A stretch of DNA of 37,031 nt. Origin: an uncultured Pseudomonadota bacterium. Its GTDB lineage: Bacteria > Myxococcota_A > UBA796 > SXON01. The notes under the pieces were generated by a model that was not told the DNA's origin, did no database searches, and saw only the letters and a list, made by a program, of their open reading frames with translations. Location: the NCBI GenBank assembly GCA_903891165.1, contig CAITDR010000205.1, positions 1-37,031 of the forward strand, in the 5' to 3' direction. Positions 7,787 to 14,958 of the stretch are shown here, one piece after another. The position numbers were made by a program, and so were the translations under genes. Every line of letters begins with the position of its first letter. The stretch's first letter is position 1.

Positions 7787-9025
7787 ATGTCGGAGCTACC
7801 CCGGCAGTTGATCGCGTGGCGCTGGCGCATCTTTGCGGCCACCTGGCTATCCTATTTTGGATATTATTTTTGTAGAAAGCCGTATTATATTGCAAAATCT
7901 ACCATCGCGACGGAGCTGAGCTTCAGCGGCGAGCAGGTGGGGCAGATCGGTGCCGCCTACCTCGTGGCCTACACCATCGGGCAGTTCGCCAACGGGGCGC
8001 TGGGCCAGCGTGCGGGGGCACGCCTGCTTGTCCTGCTGGGAATGGGTCTTTCTATCGCCGTAAATGTGGGGATGGGGCTGTCGGGATCCTACCTCAGCTT
8101 CCTGGTATTGATGGCGGTGAATGGCTTTGCCCAGTCTTCGGGCTGGTCGGGCAACGTGGGGACGATGGCGGCCTGGTTCGGACAGCGGGAGCGTGGCCGG
8201 GTCATGGGGATCTGGGCCACCAATTTCCAAGCGGGTGGGGTGGCAGCCAACACCATGGCCGCCTGGGTGCTCCACCACTATGGCTGGCAGAGCGCCTTCT
8301 TTGTGGGCAGCCTGGTGCTTGGGGGGATCTGGGCTTTTTTCCTATTGAACCAACGGAATCGGCCCGAGGATCTGGGCTTGCCGTCGGTGGAAGAGGCCGC
8401 CGACCGGGAAGCGGGTGACGAGGGGCCGATGCGCTGGACCTCCACTCTGGTCACCAACATGCTTTTGGCGGGATCCTTCTATTTTTTCCTGAAATTTATC
8501 CGCTATGCCCTGTGGTCGTGGGCCCCCTGGTTCCTGGAGCGCAGTTTTGGCCTGAAGGGAGACGACGCAGGCTACTACTCGACGATCTTCGATGTGGCAG
8601 GGATCTTCGGTGTTCTTTTTGCAGGGTGGATTTCGGATCGCTACTTTACGAGCCGACGGGTGGGGATCTGCCTGTGGATGACGGCCGGGCTGGTGCTCTC
8701 CTGTGTGATATTGTTGTTCTTTGGCCAGTCCCTGCCGGTTTTTGCGGTCTGCCTGGCGCTCGTGGGCTTTACGCTCTACGGTCCGGATGCGCTGATGACC
8801 GGGGCAGGGGCGATGGACATCGGCTCACGACGAGGTGCGGTGGCGGTGGCCGGGGTGATCAACGGCATGGGCTCGCTGGGCTCGGTGGTACAGGAGCTGG
8901 TGATTGGCAAAAGCTCGGGCGACATCCAGGCGGTGCTGCGCCTGCTTCTGGGCTCAGCCTTCGGCGCTCTGGTGGTGATCGGGATCATGGGCTGGCGCAA
9001 CCGGACGGGGAGGGCGGCGGTGTAG
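7787..9025 (+). CDS. MFS transporter of the organophosphate:phosphate antiporter (GlpT/UhpT-like) family
   Basis: The 412-residue protein has about twelve hydrophobic segments in two six-helix halves with a central loop near residues 200-220 (RNRPEDLGLP). The first helix carries SYFGYYFCRKPYYIAK, the typical OPA signature in which the Arg helps bind the phosphate group. GWSGNVGTMAAWF and RGRVMGIWATNFQAGG in the first half also match this family. GlpT, UhpT and SLC37-type members exchange sugar phosphates or glycerol phosphate for inorganic phosphate. The specificity here is not determinable. The gene is coupled to the glycosidase (TAG CG ATG) and ends at a clear terminator, so the two form a unit. 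UhpC-like sensors share this fold, but no kinase gene lies nearby. Confidence 0.85.
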   Translation: MSELPRQLIAWRWRIFAATWLSYFGYYFCRKPYYIAKSTIATELSFSGEQVGQIGAAYLVAYTIGQFANGALGQRAGARLLVLLGMGLSIAVNVGMGLSGSYLSFLVLMAVNGFAQSSGWSGNVGTMAAWFGQRERGRVMGIWATNFQAGGVAANTMAAWVLHHYGWQSAFFVGSLVLGGIWAFFLLNQRNRPEDLGLPSVEEAADREAGDEGPMRWTSTLVTNMLLAGSFYFFLKFIRYALWSWAPWFLERSFGLKGDDAGYYSTIFDVAGIFGVLFAGWISDRYFTSRRVGICLWMTAGLVLSCVILLFFGQSLPVFAVCLALVGFTLYGPDALMTGAGAMDIGSRRGAVAVAGVINGMGSLGSVVQELVIGKSSGDIQAVLRLLLGSAFGALVVIGIMGWRNRTGRAAV

Positions 9026-9029
9026 GAGG

Positions 9030-9054
9030 ATGAATGAACCTTCATTCATTTTTT
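9030..9054 (+). terminator. Rho-independent terminator
   Basis: ATGAATGAA (9030-9038) and TTCATTCAT (9041-9049) are perfectly complementary with CC between them, and T bases continue to 9054. It lies five bases after the transporter stop and is AT-rich against a GC-rich background. Confidence 0.85.
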
Positions 9055-9080
9055 CTATGCGATAGCCGACCCGGATCTGC

Positions 9081-10460
9081 CTACAGGTGCAGCCACCACC
9101 AGAAAATTCCCGCACCGGCGCTGGCCCCCAACACCTTGAGAATGCCGACGTGGAAGCGCAGGGTGGCCACCATCGCCCCCACGCTGATGAGCAGGGCACC
9201 GACGTCCAGGCTCTCCCAGACCGGCACCGGCAGCGCCATCCCCAAGGGACCTTTCCAGCTTCCTATCTCCGTAAAGATCACGTGGAGCGAAAACCAGAGA
9301 CTCAGGTTCAGCACCACCCCCACCACCGCAGCGGTGATGGTGGATAGGGCGGCGGACCACACGCGGTTGCCCCGGAGCCACTCCACCCAGGGAGCACCTA
9401 CAAAAATCCACAGGAAGCAGGGGGCAAAGGTGACCCACGTGGTGAGGACGGCACCCAGGCAGCCCGCCCACAGGGGCGGCAGCGCACCGGGATTCCGATA
9501 GGCTGCGAGAAAGCCCACAAATTCCACCACCATGATCAGTGGACCCGGGGTGGTCTCCGCAAGGCCCAGTCCATCCAGCATTTCTCCCGGCTTCATCCAA
9601 CCATACTGCTCTACAGCCGCCTGCGCGATGTAGGCCAGCACCGCATAGGCGCCACCAAAGGTGACCACCGCGGTCTTGCTGAAAAAGGTCGCGATGTGAC
9701 TGTACACGCTCTGGCCAGAGGAGCTTACATAAAGAGCAAATACGGGAACAAGCCACAGGCTCAGTCCCACGGCCGCCACCCATAGCGCGCGGGGTAGCGA
9801 AGGCCGGGTATGTGGTGGGACCTCCGCCTCCAAGAGCTGATCGACCGCCCCTCCTCCTCCCCCCGCAGTCGGGGCCGAAACAAAAAACGGGGGCCAAATT
9901 CGCCCACCGGCCAGCCCCACCAGTCCGGCAGTCGCAACGATCAGCGGAAAGGGAATCGAAAAGAGGAAGATCCCGATAAAGCTGACTGCGGCAACGCCCT
10001 TCATCGCCGGGTTTTTCAGGGCACGCTTGCCGATACGCAGCACCGCCTCGACCACCACCGACAAAACGGCGGCTTTCAGGCCAAAAAAAGCGGCCGACAC
10101 CGGTCCAAGGCTGCCATAGCTGGCATAGAGTATAGAGAGGCCGAGCATGGCGAAAAAGCCTGGGACCACAAAGAGTAAACCCGCAGCAAGGCCCCCGGCG
10201 TAGCCGTGTAGCAGCCAGCCGATATACACCGCGAGTTGCTGCGCCTCCGGGCCAGGCAGCAACATACAATAGTTGAGTGCATGGAGGAAACGTTGCTCAC
10301 CCACCCAGCGTTTTTCCTCTACCAGTACCCGGTGCATCAGCGCGATCTGCCCGGCCGGTCCGCCAAAACTGTTAAGCCCGATATAGCTCCAGACCCGCAG
10401 CGCCTCACGGAAGGAGATTCTGTGGGTGTTGGGTGGGAGAAAGGAGGAGGTCCGGGCCAT
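9081..10460 (-). CDS. chrA: ChrA-family (CHR) transporter, two-domain form
   Basis: The 459-residue membrane protein has the tandem CHR domain arrangement. The first half has SFGGPAGQIALMH, then LPGPEAQQLAVYIGW and a PGFFAML segment. The second half repeats FGGAYAVLAYIAQ and ETTPGPLIMVVEFVGF. Characterised long-chain ChrA proteins export chromate using the proton gradient; other members of the CHR superfamily have no known substrate, and chromate is a structural analogue of sulphate. The ATG at 10460 is 40 bases downstream of the diiron-protein stop on the same strand. It could therefore be the last gene of the ACAD/PhnD/TusA-ferritin unit. No terminator separates them. A chromate resistance role is not proved by context. 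Confidence 0.88.
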   Translation of the reverse strand: MARTSSFLPPNTHRISFREALRVWSYIGLNSFGGPAGQIALMHRVLVEEKRWVGEQRFLHALNYCMLLPGPEAQQLAVYIGWLLHGYAGGLAAGLLFVVPGFFAMLGLSILYASYGSLGPVSAAFFGLKAAVLSVVVEAVLRIGKRALKNPAMKGVAAVSFIGIFLFSIPFPLIVATAGLVGLAGGRIWPPFFVSAPTAGGGGGAVDQLLEAEVPPHTRPSLPRALWVAAVGLSLWLVPVFALYVSSSGQSVYSHIATFFSKTAVVTFGGAYAVLAYIAQAAVEQYGWMKPGEMLDGLGLAETTPGPLIMVVEFVGFLAAYRNPGALPPLWAGCLGAVLTTWVTFAPCFLWIFVGAPWVEWLRGNRVWSAALSTITAAVVGVVLNLSLWFSLHVIFTEIGSWKGPLGMALPVPVWESLDVGALLISVGAMVATLRFHVGILKVLGASAGAGIFWWWLHL

Positions 10461-10500
10461 TCCGGCGCCTTAACCTGCGAGCCGGAGCTTCGTACATCCC

Positions 10501-11676
10501 CTACATAAAATTCCGCGTATGTAGCTGGGAGAGTCCCGCTGCCTCCCCTTCCGAAAAACCCAGCTTCCTCAAGCGTAGTTGACGTCCCTGGTCCATCTCC
10601 AGCTTCAGGGCGGTCACCCGATCCCAGCCGCGGGCCAGATCTTCCGGGCGCCAGCTCCCGGCGGCCAGCAGCAGCAGCGCATCAAAAACCTCCTCGTTCA
10701 AGCCGGAAGTTTCTTGTAGTGTGTCGTGGCGGCCCCGGATTGCGGCGGCCAAACGGTAGCGCAAATCCGGCTGCTGCTCCACCGAATAACATAGGTGTGA
10801 CAGGCCAAAAGCCACATGCCGGGCCTCGTCAATGGCGGTCAGGCGGGCAATCTCAGCAGTCACCGGATCCGGAGCGTAGAGCTGCAGGAAACGGAGGAGG
10901 CTCAGAAAGCTCCCTTCTCCTAGAACACTTAACAACAGAGTGGCCAATACAAAGTCTGGCTCGTCCAGCAGGGTCTTCAGCGAGGCCTGGCCGCCCGCGG
11001 TGGACAGGCCCGGAAGCGCCCGCTTAAGGCCCGCCCGCCGCGTAAACACCTCGACATGGCGGGCTTCATCGGCGATCTGAATAGAAAGTACCTGAATAAT
11101 TTCGCGGAAGTGGGGATGTAGCTGCCCCAGAAACCGTGCAGGTACCAGCAGTGCCGCATTCTCATTTTCGATCAGGTAGCTCATCAACTGGACCACCGCG
11201 TCCTCGACCTCTTCCGGCAGCTCAAAGCTGGCTTCCCAGGGAATGGCGGTGGCCGGGTCCCACTGCGCGGCGGCGGCCTGGGCATAAAAACGTGCCGCAT
11301 CCTCGGTCCACACCTGCGCCTTGTCGCGGAGGCGAAAGGAGAAGGCCGGGCTCCCCGCCTCCACAAGCGCACCTCGCGCGGCCATGCCCCAGGAAGCAGC
11401 AGGATGATCCGCGACAAGATCGGGGCTACCGGCACGGGTCGCCCCCGACCAGCGCTCCTGCTGAGCCCCGCCGCGACGAAGCCGACCGCCCCCGGCCTCG
11501 TCCCGGAATTCGTGCCCCTGAGCCCGGCACCAAGCGCCCAACATCAGCCCCAAGGCCGGATCCTGGCCAACCACCTGCAGCTCCTCGCCCACAGGCACCC
11601 GCCGCAACGCCCGCCGCAGCAGCAGGTGGCCGCCCCGATCCAGGCCCAGAACGCCAAGATCCAGCCGCTCAGGCAC
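10501..11676 (-). CDS. TusA-like domain fused to a ferritin-like diiron protein
   Basis: The start is taken as GTG 11676-11674, which overlaps the TGA of the preceding gene (GTGCCTGA) and has AGAGG about nine bases upstream. An upstream in-frame ATG at 11751 would add 25 unrelated residues. Residues about 4-55 align with TusA/SirA: LDLGVLGLDRGG, then RRVPVGEELQVVGQDPA and WCRAQGHEF. The sulphur-carrying Cys-Pro motif is replaced by Asp-Arg-Gly-Gly, so it cannot act as a classical persulphide carrier. After a linker, about residues 110-380 form a ferritin/R2-like four-helix bundle. The expected ligands appear in order: IENENAA, IADEARHVEVF, LGEGSF and IDEARHVAF. It is probably a cytoplasmic oxidase or oxygenase of unknown substrate. 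Confidence 0.78.
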   Translation of the reverse strand: MPERLDLGVLGLDRGGHLLLRRALRRVPVGEELQVVGQDPALGLMLGAWCRAQGHEFRDEAGGGRLRRGGAQQERWSGATRAGSPDLVADHPAASWGMAARGALVEAGSPAFSFRLRDKAQVWTEDAARFYAQAAAAQWDPATAIPWEASFELPEEVEDAVVQLMSYLIENENAALLVPARFLGQLHPHFREIIQVLSIQIADEARHVEVFTRRAGLKRALPGLSTAGGQASLKTLLDEPDFVLATLLLSVLGEGSFLSLLRFLQLYAPDPVTAEIARLTAIDEARHVAFGLSHLCYSVEQQPDLRYRLAAAIRGRHDTLQETSGLNEEVFDALLLLAAGSWRPEDLARGWDRVTALKLEMDQGRQLRLRKLGFSEGEAAGLSQLHTRNFM

Positions 11677-12526
11677 GTAGGCGCGCCTCTGCCGCAGAAA
11701 GCCAGGGCTCCAGGCTACCGAAGCTGTCCACCGCGCCGTTGAGCTGCGCAAAACCAGAGGTACGCCCTTCCTTCCACTGCTTCAGCCCCTCCAGGTCCAA
11801 GAGCGGCCGTACCTCGGGGTCGCTGTAGTTCATCTGCAGCAGGAGCTGGGTGAAGGTGGCCAGGAGCGGTGCCGGCACCCCGTCCAGGGCGGTGAACACA
11901 CAGTGATCATAGGGAGCGGTATGCGTCAGAACCCGCAGGCTACCCGGAGGAATACTGCCTTCGGCGCTGAACTGAAGCAGGTTGCCATCGAGGATGCAGG
12001 CAGCCGCGACTTGACCTGTCAAGAGTGCACGTACCGCCTCGCGCTCCCCGCCGATGTGATCGCCATGTTTGCCCACCAGGAGGTCGTGACGCACAACGGT
12101 TAGATCCCCGTCGATCTTCAGCCCCGCCTGCTGGAGGTGATAGAGTGGAATCAGGGTTGCCTGTGGAGAGTCCGCCGCACCCACCGCCACGGAATGTCCC
12201 GCCAACTGGCTCACCTCTCGGATGGGACCATCGGCACGTACGAGGACAACCGAGCGCAGATCCCGGTCGGAGTCCCGCATGACAAATGCAGTTGCCTCCC
12301 GACCCATACGGCTTGCCAGACGCTGGGTCTGGATCCAGGCCAGCGGCGAGTTCCAGGCCACATGCACCTGGCCGGCCAGCTGGGCCTCTACCTGACGCTC
12401 GTAGTTGGTGTAGAGGATATAGTCAAAAGGCAAGCCTTTTTGGGCGAACCAGGCCTTAAAACCATCCCAGATGGTCACCACCTTGGGATCGTAGGCCACC
12501 GCACCGAGCAGAAGAATGTCAGACAT
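11669..12526 (-). CDS. PhnD/SsuA-like substrate-binding protein without signal peptide
   Basis: The ATG at 12526 has GGAGG five bases upstream, so the 285-residue product begins MSDILLLGAVAYDPK. The fold is a type II periplasmic-binding protein of the PhnD/SsuA/transferrin group. Recognisable segments are FDYILYTNYERQVEAQLAGQ, VHVAWNSPLAWIQ, VVLVRADGPI, LAGHSVAVGAADSPQA and VAACILDGN. Classical members deliver phosphonates or sulphonates to ABC importers from the periplasm. Here there is no signal peptide, lipobox or Tat motif, and no ABC permease or ATPase gene is adjacent. It is therefore predicted to be cytoplasmic and may bind a small ligand for the flanking oxidoreductases. The gene lies between the ACAD-like gene (12 bases) and the TusA-diiron gene (overlap), indicating a coupled operon. 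Confidence 0.82.
   Translation of the reverse strand: MSDILLLGAVAYDPKVVTIWDGFKAWFAQKGLPFDYILYTNYERQVEAQLAGQVHVAWNSPLAWIQTQRLASRMGREATAFVMRDSDRDLRSVVLVRADGPIREVSQLAGHSVAVGAADSPQATLIPLYHLQQAGLKIDGDLTVVRHDLLVGKHGDHIGGEREAVRALLTGQVAAACILDGNLLQFSAEGSIPPGSLRVLTHTAPYDHCVFTALDGVPAPLLATFTQLLLQMNYSDPEVRPLLDLEGLKQWKEGRTSGFAQLNGAVDSFGSLEPWLSAAEARLRA
12011..12025. repeat. 15-base iterated near-palindrome, copy 1 (LLTGQ element)
   Basis: TTGACCTGTCAAGAG lies inside the PhnD-like gene, where the minus strand reads Leu-Leu-Thr-Gly-Gln. The core is TTGAC-CT-GTCAA. The same 15 bases occur at 17917-17931 and 23242-23256. Confidence 0.7.
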
Positions 12527-12537
12527 TGGGCCTCCGA

Positions 12538-13659
12538 TCAAAAAAGAGGCAGGCCGCAGACGGCCTTCCCGATGAAGTCGTAGAGCACATCCGAGGTCGG
12601 GCCCATCACGCTGGCGGCCTGCGCATCGCGGAAAGCCCGCTCAATGCCCAGCTCTTTGCGAAATGCCGCTCCGCCGCAGACCCGCATGGTGGTACTGGTG
12701 ACCTCCAAGGCCGCCTCTCCGGCCGCGGCTTTGACCTGCAGGACCCGCAGCATCGCGTCGGCCCGCCCCGTCGTGACCGCAGTGATGGTATCCCGCCAAA
12801 GGCAGGTGGCCATATCAGCCTGTACCCGTGCTTTTGCGAGATATGCCCGAATGGTAGGCAGCTCCGAGAGGGAGGAGCCGAGGTGGGCGTAGCGGGTGCT
12901 CCCCACGTGGGTGGCGGCACCGGCCAGCGCAGCCTCCATCAGGCCGATGGAGCAGGCGGCGATAAGGATGTTGAATATTGGCAACACAACTCCCATCATT
13001 ACATCAAAGCCGCCGCCGTCGGGACCCAAGCGGTTTGCCTCGGGGATCACCACCCCTTCGGCGCGCATGGGGGCGGAGTCGTTCCCGCGCAGGCCCAGGC
13101 CGTCAAAGGGGGTCGGAACGTGCAGACCGGCGGCGCCACCGGGGACCCACCACAGGGTGCTGGCGCCCTCGGCTGCCAGCGGCTTGGAGGACCAGACGAT
13201 GGCGTGGGCATGGCTGGCAGAGGTGATCCAGCTCTTCTGGGCGTCCAGCCGGATGCCGTTTTCTACCCGTGTGGCGCTGCCCACAGGTGCCCAGAAGTGG
13301 CTGCGGGAGCCAGCTTCCGAGAAGGCCAGGGTCGCAAGCACACGGCCCTCGGCGACGGCGCGGTTCAGCTCCGCACTGCCGTGGGCGGCGATCACCGCGG
13401 CGCCACAGTAGTGCATGCAGGCCACCATGGCTGAGCTGCCGCAGACCCGGGCGAGGCGTGCGACGACCTCGGCGGCCTCGGCCACGCCCAGACCCCGGCC
13501 GCCGTGGGCCAGGGGGGTAACCAGACCCAGCAGGTCCGCTTCACGCAGGGCAGCCACGGTAGCATCGGGGAAGGCCGCGGCGCGATCGATGGTCGTAGCG
13601 TTGTGGGCGGCAACTGGAATTATGTGTGCATCGAGCACAGCAAACAGATCAGGAGACAT
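12538..13659 (-). CDS. Acyl-CoA-dehydrogenase-like flavoprotein (type 2 C-terminal domain)
   Basis: The ATG at 13659 (MSPDLFAVLDAHI) follows GAGGAAGCG and starts the conserved region; a longer frame to 13797 adds 46 unlike residues. The 373-residue protein has the ACAD layout. There is a helical N-domain with CGSSAMVACMHY, a beta domain with LATLAFSEAGS and KSWITSASHAHAIVW (FAD contacts), and a C-terminal helical domain ending VMGPTSDVLYDFIGKA. At the place where typical dehydrogenases have the catalytic Glu (EGT), this protein has MGPT. This favours the type 2 C-terminal family, which includes flavin-dependent monooxygenases such as DszC- and HsaA-like enzymes, over fatty-acid beta-oxidation. 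It is the first gene of the unit running to 10501 or 9081. The substrate is unknown. Confidence 0.83.
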   Translation of the reverse strand: MSPDLFAVLDAHIIPVAAHNATTIDRAAAFPDATVAALREADLLGLVTPLAHGGRGLGVAEAAEVVARLARVCGSSAMVACMHYCGAAVIAAHGSAELNRAVAEGRVLATLAFSEAGSRSHFWAPVGSATRVENGIRLDAQKSWITSASHAHAIVWSSKPLAAEGASTLWWVPGGAAGLHVPTPFDGLGLRGNDSAPMRAEGVVIPEANRLGPDGGGFDVMMGVVLPIFNILIAACSIGLMEAALAGAATHVGSTRYAHLGSSLSELPTIRAYLAKARVQADMATCLWRDTITAVTTGRADAMLRVLQVKAAAGEAALEVTSTTMRVCGGAAFRKELGIERAFRDAQAASVMGPTSDVLYDFIGKAVCGLPLF

Positions 13660-13860
13660 CGCTTCCTCGTTCCGGGCCCTTCCCAGAAGAGGGAGGCCCG
13701 TCAGCCCCCGGCACCGCCGGGGTTTGGGTGAATTCAGAATTGGGGAGGGAAGGAGAACATGGGATCCGCCTGGATGGAGGCAGAAGGATAGTGCCACCCT
13801 TGGCCGAGGGCGTCAACCGCGGGGATGGACAATTCTCCCCGGAGGCGATAGGCAGCAACA
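13660..13860. promoter_or_regulatory. Divergent intergenic region between the ACAD-like gene and the 133-residue gene
   Basis: These 201 bases must carry the promoters of both flanking divergent genes. I see no convincing -35/-10 pair on either strand. One hairpin is visible: CCCCGG (13706-13711), a five-base loop and CCGGGG (13717-13722). GGAGG at 13840 is too far from the ATG at 13861 to be its ribosome binding site. No short gene is supported here. Confidence 0.4.
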
Positions 13861-14262
13861 ATGGAAAGTAAACCGGACCTGTACGCGCTTGCCGATGAAA
13901 TCCGCCGCCTTTTTATTGGACATCCCTTCGGGATCGTCCAGTTCTGGGGCTGGGCGCAGGTGCCCGCCAACGACCAGAGCTACCTGCTGGTGTCCACCCA
14001 TGTGGAAGAGGACCGTCTGGACCTCGTTTTTGTCCATGAGAGCCACACCGGTCTTCCCGGCATCCTGTCGATCTGGAGCCCGGCGGGTCTGGAAGAGGCG
14101 CCCGCGGACCGGGGTGTGGGAATCGCCCTGCGGCAGGCGGCAAGGCTGCGGCTGGACGGTGGAGAAGCCTGGATCGAGGATGGCAAGCTCCATCTCAAGA
14201 TGCCGCGTGGGGAGGGGCTCTGGCCGCTGCCGGAAGCCCCCGCTTTGATCCTCGCACGATGA
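13861..14262 (+). CDS. Conserved-looking hypothetical cytoplasmic protein
   Basis: The 133-residue protein starts MESKPDLYALADEIRRLF. It has no signal peptide, membrane segment, cysteine or recognisable catalytic motif. Predicted structure is mixed: an N-terminal helix, then strands with WGWAQVPANDQSYLLVSTHV and LDLVFVHES, and a C-terminal strand-rich part. The reading frame shows third-position GC typical of its neighbours, so I take it as real. It is transcribed divergently from the ACAD-like gene and is followed after 41 bases by a secreted protein gene. I do not recognise the family. Confidence 0.65.
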   Translation: MESKPDLYALADEIRRLFIGHPFGIVQFWGWAQVPANDQSYLLVSTHVEEDRLDLVFVHESHTGLPGILSIWSPAGLEEAPADRGVGIALRQAARLRLDGGEAWIEDGKLHLKMPRGEGLWPLPEAPALILAR

Positions 14263-14281
14263 GTACCGTACATGATTCTCT

Positions 14282-14289
14282 CACAATGT
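14282..14289 (+). promoter_or_regulatory. Candidate -10 element (CACAATGT)
   Basis: CACAAT (14282-14287) lies 16 bases before the ATG at 14304 and resembles the TACAATGT found before the ATGs at 583 and 14959. No clear -35 is present, so the call rests on similarity and position. Confidence 0.3.
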
Positions 14290-14303
14290 AACCTGGAATA
14301 CAG

Positions 14304-14918
14304 ATGAAATTGCCCAGCATTCTCCTTTCTTTTTCTCTCCTCGCGCTTTCCCTTTTCCCTGGCTACGTCCAGAGTGGGGATCTGCAGGTACCCGCCGCTC
14401 TCCAGGGGAAGGCCGAGGTGGTCGCCGCCACCGATCCCGACTATGCACGCGCCGAAATTACGGCTGCCGTCAAGACGGAAGGCCAGGGGGGCATCAGCCA
14501 AGGCCTGGTCCTGCGGCTGACCGACGATGTACCCGTGTACCGGATGTGGAGCGGTCCGACCAAGAAAGATTCCCGTGGAAATACCAACCGGATCGGCCAG
14601 TGGTGGTCCTACGATGCCCCCAAAGGGGATCAGGCCGGCTATCGGAAGGACTACGAGATCTGCATGGGTTGGAATGATCTGACCTGGATGGCCAGCTGCA
14701 CCCTCAAGAAGGGCTCGGTAGTGGTGGTCGGACCGGGCCAGTCGGTAAGTGCCCAGACTTGTGGGGATCCCTCCGGTCAGGAGAGCTATCCGGCCAATGC
14801 CGAGGACTGGCAGGTCTATGTGGCCAAGGCCTGGGCCCGCAGCGCCGAGCTGTCCTGTCCCCCCGACAGTGCCGACTACGAGGTGAATCCGGCGAATATT
14901 GCGACGAAGAAGCCCTGA
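14304..14918 (+). CDS. Secreted hypothetical protein
   Basis: The 204-residue product has a Sec signal peptide, MKLPSILLSFSLLALSLFP, with likely cleavage after YVQSG or nearby. The mature part has four cysteines (in YEICMGW, ASCTLKK, SAQTCGD and ELSCPPD) that could make two disulphides. Motifs such as YRMWSGPTKKDSRGN and IGQWWSYDAP are distinctive but not ones I recognise. No lipobox, repeat or C-terminal anchor is seen, so it is predicted to be periplasmic or released. It lacks a clear Shine-Dalgarno sequence. The stop lies inside the hairpin at 14914-14933. Confidence 0.75.
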   Translation: MKLPSILLSFSLLALSLFPGYVQSGDLQVPAALQGKAEVVAATDPDYARAEITAAVKTEGQGGISQGLVLRLTDDVPVYRMWSGPTKKDSRGNTNRIGQWWSYDAPKGDQAGYRKDYEICMGWNDLTWMASCTLKKGSVVVVGPGQSVSAQTCGDPSGQESYPANAEDWQVYVAKAWARSAELSCPPDSADYEVNPANIATKKP

Positions 14919-14933
14919 GTCGCCAGACTCAGG
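14914..14933 (+). terminator. Hairpin overlapping the stop codon, possible terminator
   Basis: CCTGAGTC (14914-14921), loop GCCA and GACTCAGG (14926-14933) form an eight-base-pair stem containing the TGA at 14916-14918. No T-run follows; instead TACAAT begins at 14935. It may stop or slow transcription just upstream of the next gene's -10. Confidence 0.45.
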
Positions 14934-14934
14934 C

Positions 14935-14942
14935 TACAATGT
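14935..14942 (+). promoter_or_regulatory. Candidate -10 element (TACAATGT) for the FG-GAP lipoprotein
   Basis: TACAAT (14935-14940) is 18 bases before the ATG at 14959, the same arrangement as at 558-583. The normal -35 position falls in the preceding hairpin and has no consensus match. Confidence 0.35.
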
Positions 14943-14958
14943 CGGGCGGAGTCTGCCC

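Noticed and set aside
9055-10269. Second minus-strand frame (404 codons) within chrA
   Set aside because: It is the +1 frame of the CHR transporter gene; the 459-residue frame has both CHR domain signatures.
9081-10460. Firm call of chromate resistance
   Set aside because: Only the CHR family assignment is supported; no chrB-type regulator or resistance genes are adjacent, and the gene may belong to the upstream cassette.
11677-11751. Upstream ATG extension of the TusA-diiron gene
   Set aside because: The 25 added residues are the out-of-frame end of the PhnD-like gene, and a GTG with AGAGG upstream fits translational coupling and the start of the TusA fold.
13706-13722. GC-rich hairpin in the divergent region considered as a terminator
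   Set aside because: It lies between two outward-facing genes, where no transcript is expected to end, and it has no T-run.
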